From: Euptelea pleiosperma
Lineage: Eukaryota > Streptophyta > Magnoliopsida > Ranunculales > Eupteleaceae
NCBI GenBank assembly: GCA_035048495.1
Contig: CM068551.1
Span: 22,694,248-22,758,247 of the forward strand
Direction: 5' to 3'
DNA length: 64,000 nt
Position numbers and translations under genes: made by a program. This document shows positions 17,848 to 28,581 of the stretch, piece after piece; position 1 is the first letter of the stretch; each line of letters opens with the position of its first letter. The notes under the pieces are model-generated. The model was given only the letters and a program-made list of their open reading frames with translations, was not told where the DNA came from and ran no database searches.

Positions 17848-18255
17848 CAGAACGGCCTGAGCACTAACACCCACAACCCAGATAAAATAAGCAAAAAAAA
17901 TGGATACCCGTTAAACGGAAAAAAAAAAAAAGTCCCAAAGAAGTGAATCTACCATTAAAGGGACACTAAAAACATTGTTTTATGCAGATGGGTGTCAACA
18001 AAAACCATGGGAACACAGACTCTCCTTGAACAGAACGGCCTGAGCACTAACACCAACATCAGATATCCAATACAAACGATTCAAAAAACAGGAACCCAGA
18101 TAAAATAAGCCAAAAAAAAAAAATTATGGACACCCATTAAACCCAAAAAAAAAGTCCCAAAGAAGTGAATCTACCATTAAAGGAACACTATAAACATCGT
18201 TTTATGCAGATGGGTATCAACAAAAACCATGGAAGAACAGACACTCCTTGAACAG
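17848..18255. repeat. Tandem duplication in the NET1 leader intron
   Basis: Two direct copies (17848-18030 and 18031-18255) start CAGAACGGCCTGAGCACTAA and end CTCCTTGAACAG. Both contain AGTCCCAAAGAAGTGAATC and TTTTATGCAGATGGGT. Copy 2 holds extra bases after CACCAACA. Few substitutions separate them. Confidence 0.88.
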
Positions 18256-18550
18256 AAGATCAAGAACTTACCAGAAAGATCAAAACTGGTGGTGGGGTTT
18301 TGATCAGCAGCTGTGATTATCGATCTCCAGCTGCTTTTCCTCCCATTCACCCCATTTTGTTGGATTCCTCTTCCTCTCTCTCTCTTCCTTTCCCTCTCTC
18401 TCTTTGGTTTTTCTTTGCTTTTTATTCTGTGTTTTGTACTGTTTTGAGACTTAACACTAGCAAAAAGAAAAGCAAAGAAGGTAAGAAACAGAAGAAAGAA
18501 ACTTAAAGGACAAGAACGGAAAGAAGCTCTTAATTTTCGGAAGGAAAATT
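18256..18550 (-). promoter_or_regulatory. NET1 leader exon and probable promoter
   Basis: On the minus strand a good donor (TTTCTG|gtaagt, near 18270) follows a CT/GA-rich leader, and an acceptor is possible at about 17518 just before the start codon. A 5'-UTR intron is thus inferred. The exact transcription start cannot be read from sequence. Confidence 0.45.
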
Positions 18551-18597
18551 AGAACTTAGAAGTTCTAACTTGTATATTAATCAAGAGTAAACCTAAA

Positions 18598-19112
18598 GTG
18601 TGACCAATTGACACTTGTCCAGCGTGTTGATCACGCAAAATATTGCCACGTGTCACACTGTACTGTCCCACCGAATCATTGGCCCCTTCTTGGTAAACCA
18701 ACAGGCCAAAATCAACCTGATAGATGATTCCTAGCCATTGAATTTAGTAATTTTTATCATGGGCTTGATATAAATAGGTCCAAAAGTAAAAATTGAATTC
18801 AAGCCCATAATTAAAGAGCTCAAATCAACGGATATTAATCTTCTATCAGAATGGTACACTAAAGTGCACTTTTTTGAGCCCATTAAATCAGCTTGATTGA
18901 TGATTTCTAGCCATTGGATTTTGTACCTAAAAATATACTTGCATCCAACGGCTAGAATAACTTTTTAAAAAATGATAAAATCTAATGGCTAGAAATAACC
19001 AATCAGAGTATTTTTGGTGTGTACATCGTGTGAACTAAGCATCAATGAGGTCCTTGGGCCCATCCATGATCCATCAACAAAAGTTCCTGTAGGTGGGCCC
19101 AAATATACCACG
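18598..19112. repeat. Diverged CACGTG-family foldback sequence
   Basis: It contains TGTTGATCAC, TATTGCCACGTG, repeated forms of GATTCCTAGCCATTG and the complement CAACGGCTAGAA. The same phrases occur at 21388-21690. It is related to, but more decayed than, the Mutator-type long-arm family. Confidence 0.5.
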
Positions 19113-19398
19113 TGTCAACGTGGTACCGGTATTAATGAACAACACAAACGCTCATATTCTCTAGTTTTAGCTGTCTTTTGTCACTACACGCTAAGGAGAA
19201 ATGAGTCAATATCTAAAAAGGGAAGATGAAATTTCTAAATTACCCCTGTCTAAGTTAACAAAAATGTTCCTTTTGGGGTTTCTAGCTGTTCATGTTTTTG
19301 GAAGAAATATTTTATCTAAAATACCAAAGACCCCTCAAACTCTTGTTAATTACCAAAAAGTCCTCTGTGAGGTATGGACTTGATCGTATTTAGTCAAA

Positions 19399-20034
19399 GA
19401 GTAATTTTAGTCGCACCCCTTAAAACGTGAGGGCACCCGACCTGCTGAGAGCACGCCACTTAGATTTCAAACTCCACGGGGCACCCTTCCCCAATTTCAG
19501 CACATGAGAGTAACGTGTAAAACTTCTGTCACAACCGGTTTGACCGAAGCTGGTCACAACCTACAATAGGAGCCATGTGGCACACCCTTTGTGGACACTG
19601 ACCGTATAGATGTTTGGCACGTCCCACGTTGGACCTGCAAACCAAAAATCAGCCGGATTAGTGATTTACAACATTTGGATCTTTGCACCCAAATAACGCT
19701 GAATAATGCTCAGATTCCTACGGTTAAAATCAACCCATGAAAATGACTTCAATCCAACACTTCGAATTTACTAATCAGGCTGATTGTTGGTTTAGGTCCA
19801 CTGAGGGACTGGCGAAACATCCATACGGTCAGTGTCCACTAAGAGTGTGCCACGTGACTCCTATTGTGGATTGTGACTGGATTCGGTCACAAGACTCACA
19901 ACCCGTTGTGAGCAGATGGTTGATTAGAGGGTGCGTAAAAATTTTCACAAGGACATTTTTGTAATAAAAAATATGATAAAAAACCAAAGATTTCGGGTGC
20001 CCTCACATTTTGTGGGGTGCCACTAAAATTACCC
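19399..20034. mobile_element. Mutator-type foldback element with nested relative
   Basis: The ends are GAGTAATTTTAGTCGCACCC and GGTGCCACTAAAATTACCC. Inner arms read GAGGGCACCCGA and TCGGGTGCCCTC. The flanks TTAGTCAAA (19390-19398) and ATAGTCAAA (20035-20043) match at 8 of 9 bases. A CACGTG-family element occupies about 19530-19895 inside it. Confidence 0.8.
19530..19895. mobile_element. Mutator-type long-arm MITE, CACGTG family, nested copy
   Basis: Arms include GGAGCCATGTGGCACACCC on the left and GAGTGTGCCACGTGACTCC on the right, with the usual GGATGTTTGG-like and GATTAGTGATTT words between. The outer ends are fuzzy (GGTCACAACC / GGATTGTGACTGG). Confidence 0.7.
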
Positions 20035-20574
20035 ATAGTCAAACTATGGACAATATTTCTAATTTTATAATTTTGCAATGAAAACAGCTTTTCAAAAAAA
20101 TTGTACAGAGAGAAACCTAATTTTCTATGTAAAACAAGCATTTAAGCATAATTGAGGGGCATGAGATTCGATCCCATCCGATCCGATTGGATGATCGAAA
20201 TCGATTATCATGAACCGGAAATTAAAGGAAGCACAGGTCGTTGAATATAAGCCATATTCGGAATTACCGTCCACCTGTACCAATCAGATCATGTAGGAAC
20301 CTATTGACTGATGAGCGACTAGTCGGGCGATTGACGTCACCATCAAATGGTAGTTAGATAGCGATCCTTCAGTCACGACAACGGACGTAATTGTTTTAGC
20401 AACACCTAATCATCGCTCTTTAAGAATTATTTTTACACACTATAATTATCATTATTTTATAACACCTAATTATTTTACACATCGTCGTCGAAGCTAATCA
20501 CGAAAATACCAATCTTCACATAAACTGGCTGGCTATATTTCCAATTTTAATTAAAATTTTAGAAATTTAAGGAC

Positions 20575-20936
20575 CTGTTTGGTTTGCATTTTGAACCTGA
20601 AAGTCATTTTTTTTTTCAAAATAACAGATTGTTTGGAAGGCCATTTTTAAAAAAATATTTATTCCATAAGGATATATTATTTAAGCCAAAAAGTATTTTT
20701 ATTAATAAAACACCTGAAAGCTGTTTTTCAACTTAAAAGGTTTTTTTTTTTTTAAATTTTGCTAGATCAATGAACATAATAAACAAAAAATCCTACTCCC
20801 ACACCAGAGAATATAATACTTTAATAACATCCAAACGGCCTTTTTAAGAAAAACACATTATCAAAAATATATTTTCAGAAAAGTTATTTTTAAATTAAAT
20901 TTTTTTTTGAAAATGGATACCCAAACGGGCCCTCAC
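20575..20936. mobile_element. MITE with GGACCTGTTTGG ends
   Basis: The left end AAGGACCTGTTTGG and right end CCAAACGGGCCCT are imperfect inverted repeats, enclosing repeated TTTTTAAAA arms. GGNCCTGTTTGG ends are typical of Tourist/hAT-like plant MITEs. No clean target duplication is seen. Confidence 0.6.
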
Positions 20937-21387
20937 TCTTTTATGGCTTTAATTACGATTTTCTACCAATTTGAAAATTGAGATTTTGGCTCTATAAATT
21001 GTCCAACCGTTAAGTCTTAATTTACTGCGGTTTTTCTGATGAAACTTACAACGGAAATAACGTTCCGAATTTCAAAATAAAAGGTATAATTTTGGTAAAT
21101 TAAGTAAGTTCATGGGCATTTTAGGTAAGCAACGCGAGGGCGCTTTCATATTTTTGGACAAAAATAAAGGGTATTTCAGTAATTTTTGGTCATTGACGAG
21201 AACATGTGGCTAAAATGCCGCCTGGGCCCACCTTTAAAAGGTGGGCGTCTGGGCGGTGGTGACGGTCGTCACCCAACTAAGAAATTCCAAAGACAAAAAA
21301 GTCACGTGCTGATCTCAAAAGATACCATGCTTTATAATATTTATTTGCCACAAAGAAAAATAATTATTTTAATTAAAAAAATTTATC

Positions 21388-21690
21388 TTCTTCATGGTGT
21401 TGATCACCTGATACCGGGCCATCATGTTGATCACATTGAATATTGCCACGTGGCAAACTCTTATTGGACGTGCACTCCAAATTCATCGTCACTGGTGATT
21501 CCTGTATATTGGATTGAGCAATTTTTTTCATCATGACAAGTGTATAATAAAAATTCTCAAATCCAACGGCTAGGAATCACCTATCAAGTTAACTTTTGGC
21601 GTGTTGGTCACTAAGTAATGGTCAAACATTCATGAGTCAGTGCTCCCCAAAAGATGCCACATAGCAATGTTTGGTGTAACCAACACGTGG
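21388..21690. repeat. Diverged CACGTG-family foldback sequence (second)
   Basis: TGTTGATCAC occurs twice, with TATTGCCACGTGGCAAACTC in the left arm, and CAACGGCTAGGAATCACC and AAAAGATGCCACATAGCAA in the right arm. It is similar to 18598-19112. Confidence 0.5.
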
Positions 21691-22480
21691 AATAGGTATC
21701 AGAGTTAACACCTTATATTTCCTCTTTTATTATTATTATTATTATTAATATGGTTATATAATAACTGATTAATTGAGAAAATACCCATCTCCTTAAACCT
21801 TTTGAACATGGACGGTTAAGATGGGCCCATCACTACAATAGTCAGGCCACTAGGCATCAAAGAGGTAGCCCACCAGTTGAACTGTCGTAATTGATACATA
21901 AGTCCCACATAGTAGTCATTATCACCATCCAATCATAGTGCACATTCCCAAATGTTGCACCAATGAAATAATCTTAACCGTCTATCTTGCTATACAAAAA
22001 AGATAAAATAATCTTGGCCAACAAGACCATCGATCTTGAGGTCCAAATCCAACACCAAGCAATTTAGCGGAATGATAGGATCATTTAGATCTTCAAAGCA
22101 TAACTCATTCAGTTGGATGGTCCATTAACAAGTAATTTTTAAAAATAATGGGTACGATCATATCAGCACTAGTATCAGAACTCCGTAATTAAGCGTACTT
22201 GGACAAGAGTTATATTACGATAAATAACTTCCAGAGAAGTCTTTATTGTATTTTTGGGTATATGTATATATAAACATATGGGGTCCTTTTATATGATTTT
22301 CTTTGGTAGGTATATGGGGGTTGCATTTTGTGAAAACGACATTTGGATTGAATTATTGAAGAGAAAGGATAATCGCTATGCCGTGTAGTTTTGGATTATT
22401 TGGTCCAAATAGTTTTATACCTGTTTATAAAAAAATTGGCTCAGGCTTCGAGGACCCCATTTTGTGACCGTGAATCAAAC
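21691..22480. other. Spacer without recognised features
   Basis: AT-rich sequence with a short ATT microsatellite near 21730-21748. I see no gene or transposon structure here. Confidence 0.5.
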
Positions 22481-22700
22481 AATGGTTGAGTGCTAGCAAA
22501 AAGTGAATGCCAGCTCAGTGCTATCAACCACGTTGAATTCTAAGAATCCACGGCCGAGAACAGAACTCCCCAGAGAGGTCAGAAACCAACTGACCCTCAT
22601 CAAACCAACTCTGCTTGCATCACTGGTCTCAAGCCTAGATAAAGGAGGAGGGTTATGTCAAGTTGACAGTCGATATAAAAGTATTGTCATATATATCCTT
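22481..22700. repeat. Repeat shared with 5785-5965
   Basis: AAGTGAATGCCAGCTCAGTG and CCACGGCCGAGAACAGAACTC correspond to matching phrases inside the MITE at 5519-6010. The type of element is unknown. Confidence 0.5.
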
Positions 22701-22854
22701 ACATGAATCATGATCTGGGCGCTTTCGAACAACCGCCTTCGAGAAAAAGCCAAACACAAGAGTTTTTTTTTCGAGTGCTAGGTGAGATGGGAGAGAAAAA
22801 GATGGGAATCAAATATATGTGAATTGGAAATATATGGGTTTAGGGTTTTGTTTG

Positions 22855-22860
<6 letters not shown>

Positions 22861-22886
<26 letters not shown>
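22861..22886 (+). repeat. (GA)n microsatellite
   Basis: Thirteen consecutive GA dinucleotides. Confidence 0.9.
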
Positions 22887-23056
22887 TTAGAAAAGATGTT
22901 TAGTAAGTTAAATTGGGTTTATATAGAGGGATAGATGTGAAATGTGAGGGGTCAAGATGTTCAACAAAGGGGAAACAATGAAATAAAACTCTTGGAATTG
23001 TTTGTTTCTCGATCACTTTTATTATAGTAAATATATATAAATTTGCAAGGACCATC

Positions 23057-23268
23057 CAAGGTTTAAAGGGGGCCGTTATAACGGTATAATGGACTGGGAG
23101 CATTACCGTTTTTATGAATTGTAACGCTCAGGGACAAAAATGGAAAATAATGGCACTGGAATTCAAATTTTCCTAAAAGTAGCAGCCGTTATTTTCTCGG
23201 TGTTTTAATGGTACATAACGTAACGGGGGAGGTTCGAATCCGTTATAACGGCTGTTATTTAAATCATG
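23057..23268. mobile_element. hAT-like MITE, CAWGGTTTAAA family (copy 1)
   Basis: The left end is CAAGGTTTAAAGGGGGCCGT and the right end GTTATTTAAATCATG. The flanks GGACCATC and GGACCAAC match at 7 of 8. The arms are built of repeated GTTATAACGG palindromes. Confidence 0.82.
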
Positions 23269-23466
23269 GGACCAACTAAGAAGAAAATGATAATTAAAAA
23301 AAAAAATGATTCTCAAAATGAAAAATGATTAACACCTGATCTATACTGTTCCTACTTCCATGTCCTCTCCTCCCCTCAGCCCTCCTTGTCCCATGGCATA
23401 CCTCCCCTCTTCTAAAGGACTGCCCTACGATTCACGCATGACCTGACTGGATGTCGCAGCTACAGA

Positions 23467-23771
23467 CGGGGTTTTAAATTTTCAGTTCTGAGCTACGGCG
23501 AAACCAAAACCATAATTTATTTTTTCAGAAAGTCTAAATTTTCGGAATTTTGGTTATTTTTTGAAATTTATCAAAATATTTCAAATATTTATATATTTCA
23601 ATATTTTTTCGAAATTTCATATAAAAGTTTCGAGTTTTTTTCTTGAAATTTAAAACCTTTTATGAAACTTTGATCGAATAATCTCGATTTAAAAAATTTC
23701 CAAAGTTTCACACGAAATTTCAGTTTTGGCCCACACTGAAATGGCATGCGAAACCAACATTTTAAACCTTG
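23467..23771. mobile_element. hAT-like MITE, TTTCG-rich subtype
   Basis: The left end CGGGGTTTTAAATTTTCAG is inverted relative to CATTTTAAACCTTG. The flanks GCTACAGA (23459-23466) and GGTACAGA (23772-23779) match at 7 of 8. The body resembles the element at 6196-6477 (TTTCG / CGAAA words). Confidence 0.78.
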
Positions 23772-24156
23772 GGTACAGAAAATAAAGTGTTGGCTAGAAA
23801 TCATTAGTCAGTGGGCCTGAAAGAGCGAGCCACGTGGCATTATAAAGTTTTTTTTTGTATCAAACTTTTGATACAGAATTCTGTATCATAGAAGATTGAC
23901 CAGTCAGAGTCAATCGGGCCAATCAAAATTGACTTGGCTAGTTCCTTAGCCGACTTGGTAATTGACATGCAAACAAGTAATAGTTTTGAAAAAGCATGAA
24001 CAATGTGATATATAATCCCATTTGATTATATTAATGGGACATGACACCAATTTCCATCCGTTGGATGGAAGACCATGAGATTTATCACAAGATACGGAAA
24101 TCCAGGGATCAGTAATTATACTAAAAAGCCTGATTTGCTTCACCAATAGTCCAGAC

Positions 24157-24544
24157 CAAGGTTTAAAGGAGGCCGTTTTAACGGATAAATGGACTGGGGA
24201 CGTTACCATGAAATGGTCAGGGGCAAAAATGGAAAAAATAGAATTAAACGGATTTTAACGGTTTTAACAATTTTAACGGAAAAAAACGGAAAAACTGGCG
24301 CTGAAATTCAAATTTTGAAATTTGAAAATTAAAAAAATAATGGAATTTAACGGAATTAAACGGATTTAACGGTTGTTTTTTTTCACAAAATTTTTCGGAA
24401 TTAAACGGCCGTTTAAACGATTTTAACGGCCGTTTTATTCAAAACCGATAAAACGTGTTTAAACGGTTTTAACGGAAACGGGCTTGGGGCATTACCATTT
24501 AAACGGCCGTTAAAACCGTTTAAACGGCCGTTTTTAAAACCATG
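24157..24544. mobile_element. hAT-like MITE, CAWGGTTTAAA family (copy 2)
   Basis: The left end is CAAGGTTTAAAGGAGGCCG and the right end CCGTTTTTAAAACCATG. A perfect 8-bp duplication GTCCAGAC lies at 24149-24156 and 24545-24552. The interior is an array of AACGGCCGTT and TTTAACGG words. It abuts the head of a second, truncated relative beginning at 24553. Confidence 0.88.
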
Positions 24545-24552
24545 GTCCAGAC

Positions 24553-24620
24553 CAAGGTTTAGAAGGGGCCGTTATAACGATATAACGGAATGGGGGCCGG
24601 CGTTACCAAAACAGGTGGAT
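24553..24620. mobile_element. Truncated CAWGGTTTAAA-family head
   Basis: CAAGGTTTAGAAGGGGCCGT followed by ATAACGG words begins immediately after the target duplication of the preceding element. No matching right end was found before unrelated sequence starts. Confidence 0.65.
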
Positions 24621-25102
24621 CCAGAATTGGAACCTATAAATATCCGGTTCTCGTATCGGGCTAAGCATATGTTGTATAGAAAATGTGAAAACAAATATAA
24701 TTTTCATACTAAAATTTCAAAAAAAACTTGACATCTTTGGCCTAACTATATACATCGGTTCGGTTCTGGGTCGGACCAAGAACTAGTATAACAAAAACCA
24801 AAACCTATTATCTAATTCGGTCGAAAGTCCTATCCCTTCTGGGTCTTTCCAGGTCCAATTCTGAAATATCTAATCCCAGAATCGAGATAATCGAAACTGG
24901 TTCCTATCAGGTATCAGTTAATCGAGTACCCATTGACACCCCTACAGTCCCATGGTTAGCTCAAAAGTCAAAAAAAAAGAAAAAAGGGTAGATAAGAACC
25001 CTCTTCTAGGTCTTGGATGTTGTGATTAGAACTTGTGAGAGACTCAAAACAAACCTAACATTCAACCCATCTGCCAATTAAAGCCCATAATCAGAACCAC
25101 TA

Positions 25103-25122
25103 CCCACCCACCCACCCACCAC
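25103..25122 (+). repeat. (CCCA)n short tandem repeat
   Basis: Four to five consecutive ACCC units. Confidence 0.8.
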
Positions 25123-25441
25123 TATAATTTTATTTCTGACCTAGAAAGCAATGGAGAGGACATGGTTTGGGCCCATAACAAGATCACATCCAAATCATAT
25201 TTTCGTTTCTAGTGGAGCAGCCAGCACTACCCATGTTCCCCCCAAGGTTCCAAAAGCTCATGAACTAGTAATATTATTTGGTTGGGTCCAAAAAGTGTAA
25301 CAGGTGTGAAGGAGAACCTCTTCAAGTCTTCAATGCCATAAAGAGGCATGCTGAAGAGCCAAAAACCTTCCTAAAGGCATGTGCACCTCTTACACTTCCA
25401 TCTCACATGGCTTGCTAAAGTTTACAGATACAGCTTTTTTA

Positions 25442-26035
25442 GGGTATTTTAGTAAAACCTCCCTGAAATTTGAAAGTAATTAGTAATACCCCTTATATTT
25501 TAAACTCTAGGATTACCCTCCTTGACCTAGTTTAACAGTGGTTGACTTCAAGGTTTAAAAGGGGCCATTATTATAACGGTATAACGGACTGGGCGTTCCT
25601 GTTTTTTCCGTTATAAAAGATTGTAACGCACTTGCAAAAATGAAAAATAACGGGAAAAAATGGCACTAATATTCAAGATTCAGTATTTGAATTTCGAATT
25701 TATAACGGAAAATAACAGACGTTTTTTAACATATTTTTTTCAGAGCATTAAAATGGTACATAACGTAACGGGGGAGGTCCAAATTCGTTATAACGGTCGT
25801 TTTTTAAACCATGGTTGACTTTAGTTAAAACGGACTTGAATCACACGACGTTAGCATTGTACTTGCAATATTATGGTCTTTTCATAAGTGCATTAACAGG
25901 CGCATAATGCATGTCACGTTTTTACGTTAGTCAAATGATGGTTAAACTAGGTCAAGGAGGTAATCCTAAAGTTTAAAAGTATAAGGGGTATTACTAATTA
26001 CTTTCAAATTTCAGGGGAGGTGTCACTAAAATACA
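25442..26035. mobile_element. Foldback MITE, GGGTATTTTAGTA family (copy 3), interrupted
   Basis: The ends GGGTATTTTAGTAAAACC and GGTGTCACTAAAATACAC are inverted. The 8-bp flanks CTTTTTTA match exactly at 25434-25441 and 26036-26043. The internal sequence runs in the opposite sense to the copy at 640-966 and is split by the hAT-like element at 25549-25813. Confidence 0.85.
25549..25813. mobile_element. hAT-like MITE, CAWGGTTTAAA family (copy 3), nested
   Basis: The ends are CAAGGTTTAAAAGGGGCC and CGTTTTTTAAACCATG. A perfect 8-bp duplication GTTGACTT lies at 25541-25548 and 25814-25821. It is inserted in the GGGTATTTTAGTA-family element and so is younger than it. Confidence 0.92.
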
Positions 26036-26249
26036 CTTTTTTATTTCTTTTGTGAGTACTCAAACTTGTTTTTACTCATACAATCATGGATACATATGGT
26101 ACCCAAAAGGGACTCACGCTCACTATCTAAACCATCCAAATATAAAGGCAGCCCTTATATGGGCCACAGCCCAAAATGATGGTGTCTGATCAAGAACATT
26201 TGTTTCAATTACCATTGATTCACGCAAAATGGTCGCACTGATCAGATAT

Positions 26250-26540
26250 CGGAAACAGCGTTACCTTTTTCTGTTATAACGGCCGTTAAAACTAATTGTA
26301 ACGGACGGGCAAAAATGGAAAAAAACAGAGAAAATGGCGTTGAAATTCAAATTTTCAAAAACGAAAATAACGGAACATAAAGGGAAAAAAATGAAAAAAA
26401 TAACGGAATTAACGGCTGTTTTTCAGAAAATAATGGCAGTTATTTTCTAAGCTCCAAAATGGATAATAACGTAATGGGCTTTGGGTGTTACAGTTTTAAC
26501 GGCCGTTATTTTCATTAAAACGTTGTTATTTTAAATCATG
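26250..26540. mobile_element. CAWGGTTTAAA-family MITE, left end lost (copy 4)
   Basis: It starts within GTTACC...GTTATAACGGCCGTTA and ends GTTATTTTAAATCATG. No left terminus or target duplication is visible. Confidence 0.65.
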
Positions 26541-26704
26541 ATGTAGACAGCAGAGGAAGGCATGAGAGCTATGGTTTCTAGGGAAAGATGACAGAGTAAC
26601 AACAGAATGGGTGAACTAGAATTTTCTACCTAGATCACCATATTTACCTAGAGCTATCATTTTATGTCTAATTTGACTTCATATCACATACCATAACATG
26701 AATT

Positions 26705-26785
26705 GAAAGGAGGAACAGGATTCGTGCAGCGGACTCCATATCGTTGGGATAAGGCTTATGATGATGATGATGATGATCACATACT
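26705..26785 (+). mobile_element. LINE 3' tail with (GAT)n
   Basis: CGTTGGGATAAGGCTTATGA followed by five to six GAT units. This is the conserved 3' end of RTE-type plant LINEs. Its reverse complement starts the pieces at 27815 and 50507. Confidence 0.65.
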
Positions 26786-27814
26786 TTATATCGAGTGGCA
26801 GATAAATACCATCTCGAAAGAAACCAACCCCACTTGCAATTTGCAAGTTTGGTTGATCCAAAGTAGTTCTCTTGAACCCTTAATGATCAAGAAACTAGTA
26901 ATGAGTTAGTAAGTGAAGCTCTTAAGAGACATTTTATTCAGATTGTGAAAGGTGCTTGTTGGATGAACAAATGTTCAGTGACACCAAAATCCAATTGTGA
27001 CATAGAATGGTATCATTCCTCTCAGTAATCATGACCATGAATAGCAGCAGGGCCAGGCTTTTATGAATTTTTTCATGCTAGTTTCGACATGTCGGGGCCA
27101 CACCATGATAAATGAGTAAGCTTGACAATCCAGCCAAGATTCAGCCCATCTATACCTCTGTTTGGCATGGGAGGAAGCAAGGAACATCTTACTTACCTTT
27201 CGGATGGACCCTAACATGGGTTAGATGATCTACTTTGGACCCATCAAATGGAAGACTCCAACCCTGCAAACATGAGATCAGTAGGCTGTTGTTAGTGTTC
27301 AGCCTGAAGCAAAGGACCCTAAATCTCCAACTTGAGGTGTTGAGGGGGAGATTTGTCAAGGTTAGATAATAACCACTAGGCTTATGCTTCCTCCCACAGA
27401 AAATTAATTATATAATAGCCTGCTGTTCAATTGCCATTCCTGCTCCCCACTTGCTCCTACTTCACAGCCCTTCTAGTTTCTGACACCGTAATGTTGAAAC
27501 ACAAATGAAATTTTTTTCCTAGTGTGAGAAGCTTTTTGGGTTTGGTGCTAGGCTCTTTTTTGGAACCTCCTGAAGTTTTGATTCTTTAAAAAACTTTTCT
27601 CAGTTTCCCTTGAAACAATCCCCTACTGCATGTGCTCTATCATTTACATTTTTCAAATTCAGTTTCAGAGCCACACCATGCATTCAAGAAATATAGAAAT
27701 CAAGCAAACACAGTAAGGAGAGGTCCCTTACCTAAGGGATTAATATTATCCCTGAGATTGATAGTCACTCCATCAAATCTATGTGGTGATGAGAGAAACT
27801 TGGGATGCAATAGC
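26786..27814. other. Spacer without recognised features
   Basis: No inverted ends, coding signatures or tandem repeats that I can support in this kilobase. Confidence 0.5.
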
Positions 27815-28385
27815 ATAAGTATCATAAGCCTTTTCCAACAGTATGTAGTTGGCTGGCACGAATCATGTTCCTCCATTCAATCTTGTCTAAAGTCATCTCT
27901 TCTGTTAAATCATGTATCTTGAATTCTTGTTACGATCCTATCACCTAGGTGCTTTTGGTGTATTGGTTTGGGTCTTAACATTTGGTATCAAAGCCAACCC
28001 CACGTCATGGGTTCTAGTCACGGGAGGGGCGACCTGAGGAAAGGGCTACTTGGGAGCTCACTCAAAAATGAGGAAATAGGGTTACCGGAAAAAATGCTGG
28101 GAGCTCGCTCACAGAAAGTGAGAAAATCAGGGTACCGAAGTGGAAGTCACCTTAGAGTAGGGCCATCGTGAACATTGGTCTTGGAAGCGTGGTAGAATGT
28201 TAAGATCCTAAAGGTCGAGGCTTAAACTTCCCGCACCTCTATCACTTAGGTGCTTTTGGTGTATTGGCTTAGGTCTTAACAAATCTCCTCTAAGAACCTC
28301 ACTCTACGTCCATTTTAGCCTTCCCCTCTCCCTTTTAGGCCCTTCAACTTACACTTTCCTCCTCACTAGTACTGTATGACCAAAC
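27815..28385 (-). mobile_element. 5'-truncated LINE 3' end carrying a nested mini-LTR element
   Basis: ATCATAAGCCTTTTCCAACA, AATCTTGTCTAAAG, GAACCTCACTCTACGTCC and CCTCCTCACTAGTACTGTAT align in order with 50507-50722. The alignment is broken precisely by 27928-28281. The orientation follows from the GAT tail complement at the left edge. Confidence 0.7.
27928..28281 (+). mobile_element. TRIM-like miniature LTR retrotransposon (354 bp)
   Basis: The LTRs run 27928-27980 (53 bp) and 28198-28281 (84 bp). Both start TGTTA-GATCC and end GGTCTTAACA, sharing TAGGTGCTTTTGGTGTATTGG. The 5' copy lacks an internal 31 bp. A primer-binding site TTTGGTATCAAAGCC, complementary to initiator tRNA-Met as in many plant elements, follows the first LTR directly. 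The flanks ATTCT and AATCT look like a 5-bp duplication. It has no coding capacity. Confidence 0.85.
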
Positions 28386-28581
28386 CATCTCAATCGTCGA
28401 CTTGGGATGCAGAAAAACTAGAAACAAGAAAGATTTTTAAATATAATCAATTAAAATTTTACAGAGTAGTTGGCTATTACACGTGAATATATACAATATT
28501 ATCGTACAAGTACTGTAGACAGACTCAAACTAGGATAATTAAAGAACATAACACAGCACCACGATGAAGATGGAGAGCACT

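Noticed and set aside
18598..28380. A hidden gene cluster or novel defence-like system in the long spacer
   Set aside because: All extended structure there resolves into MITEs, LINE tails, microsatellites and a mini-LTR element. No conserved protein signature was found on either strand.
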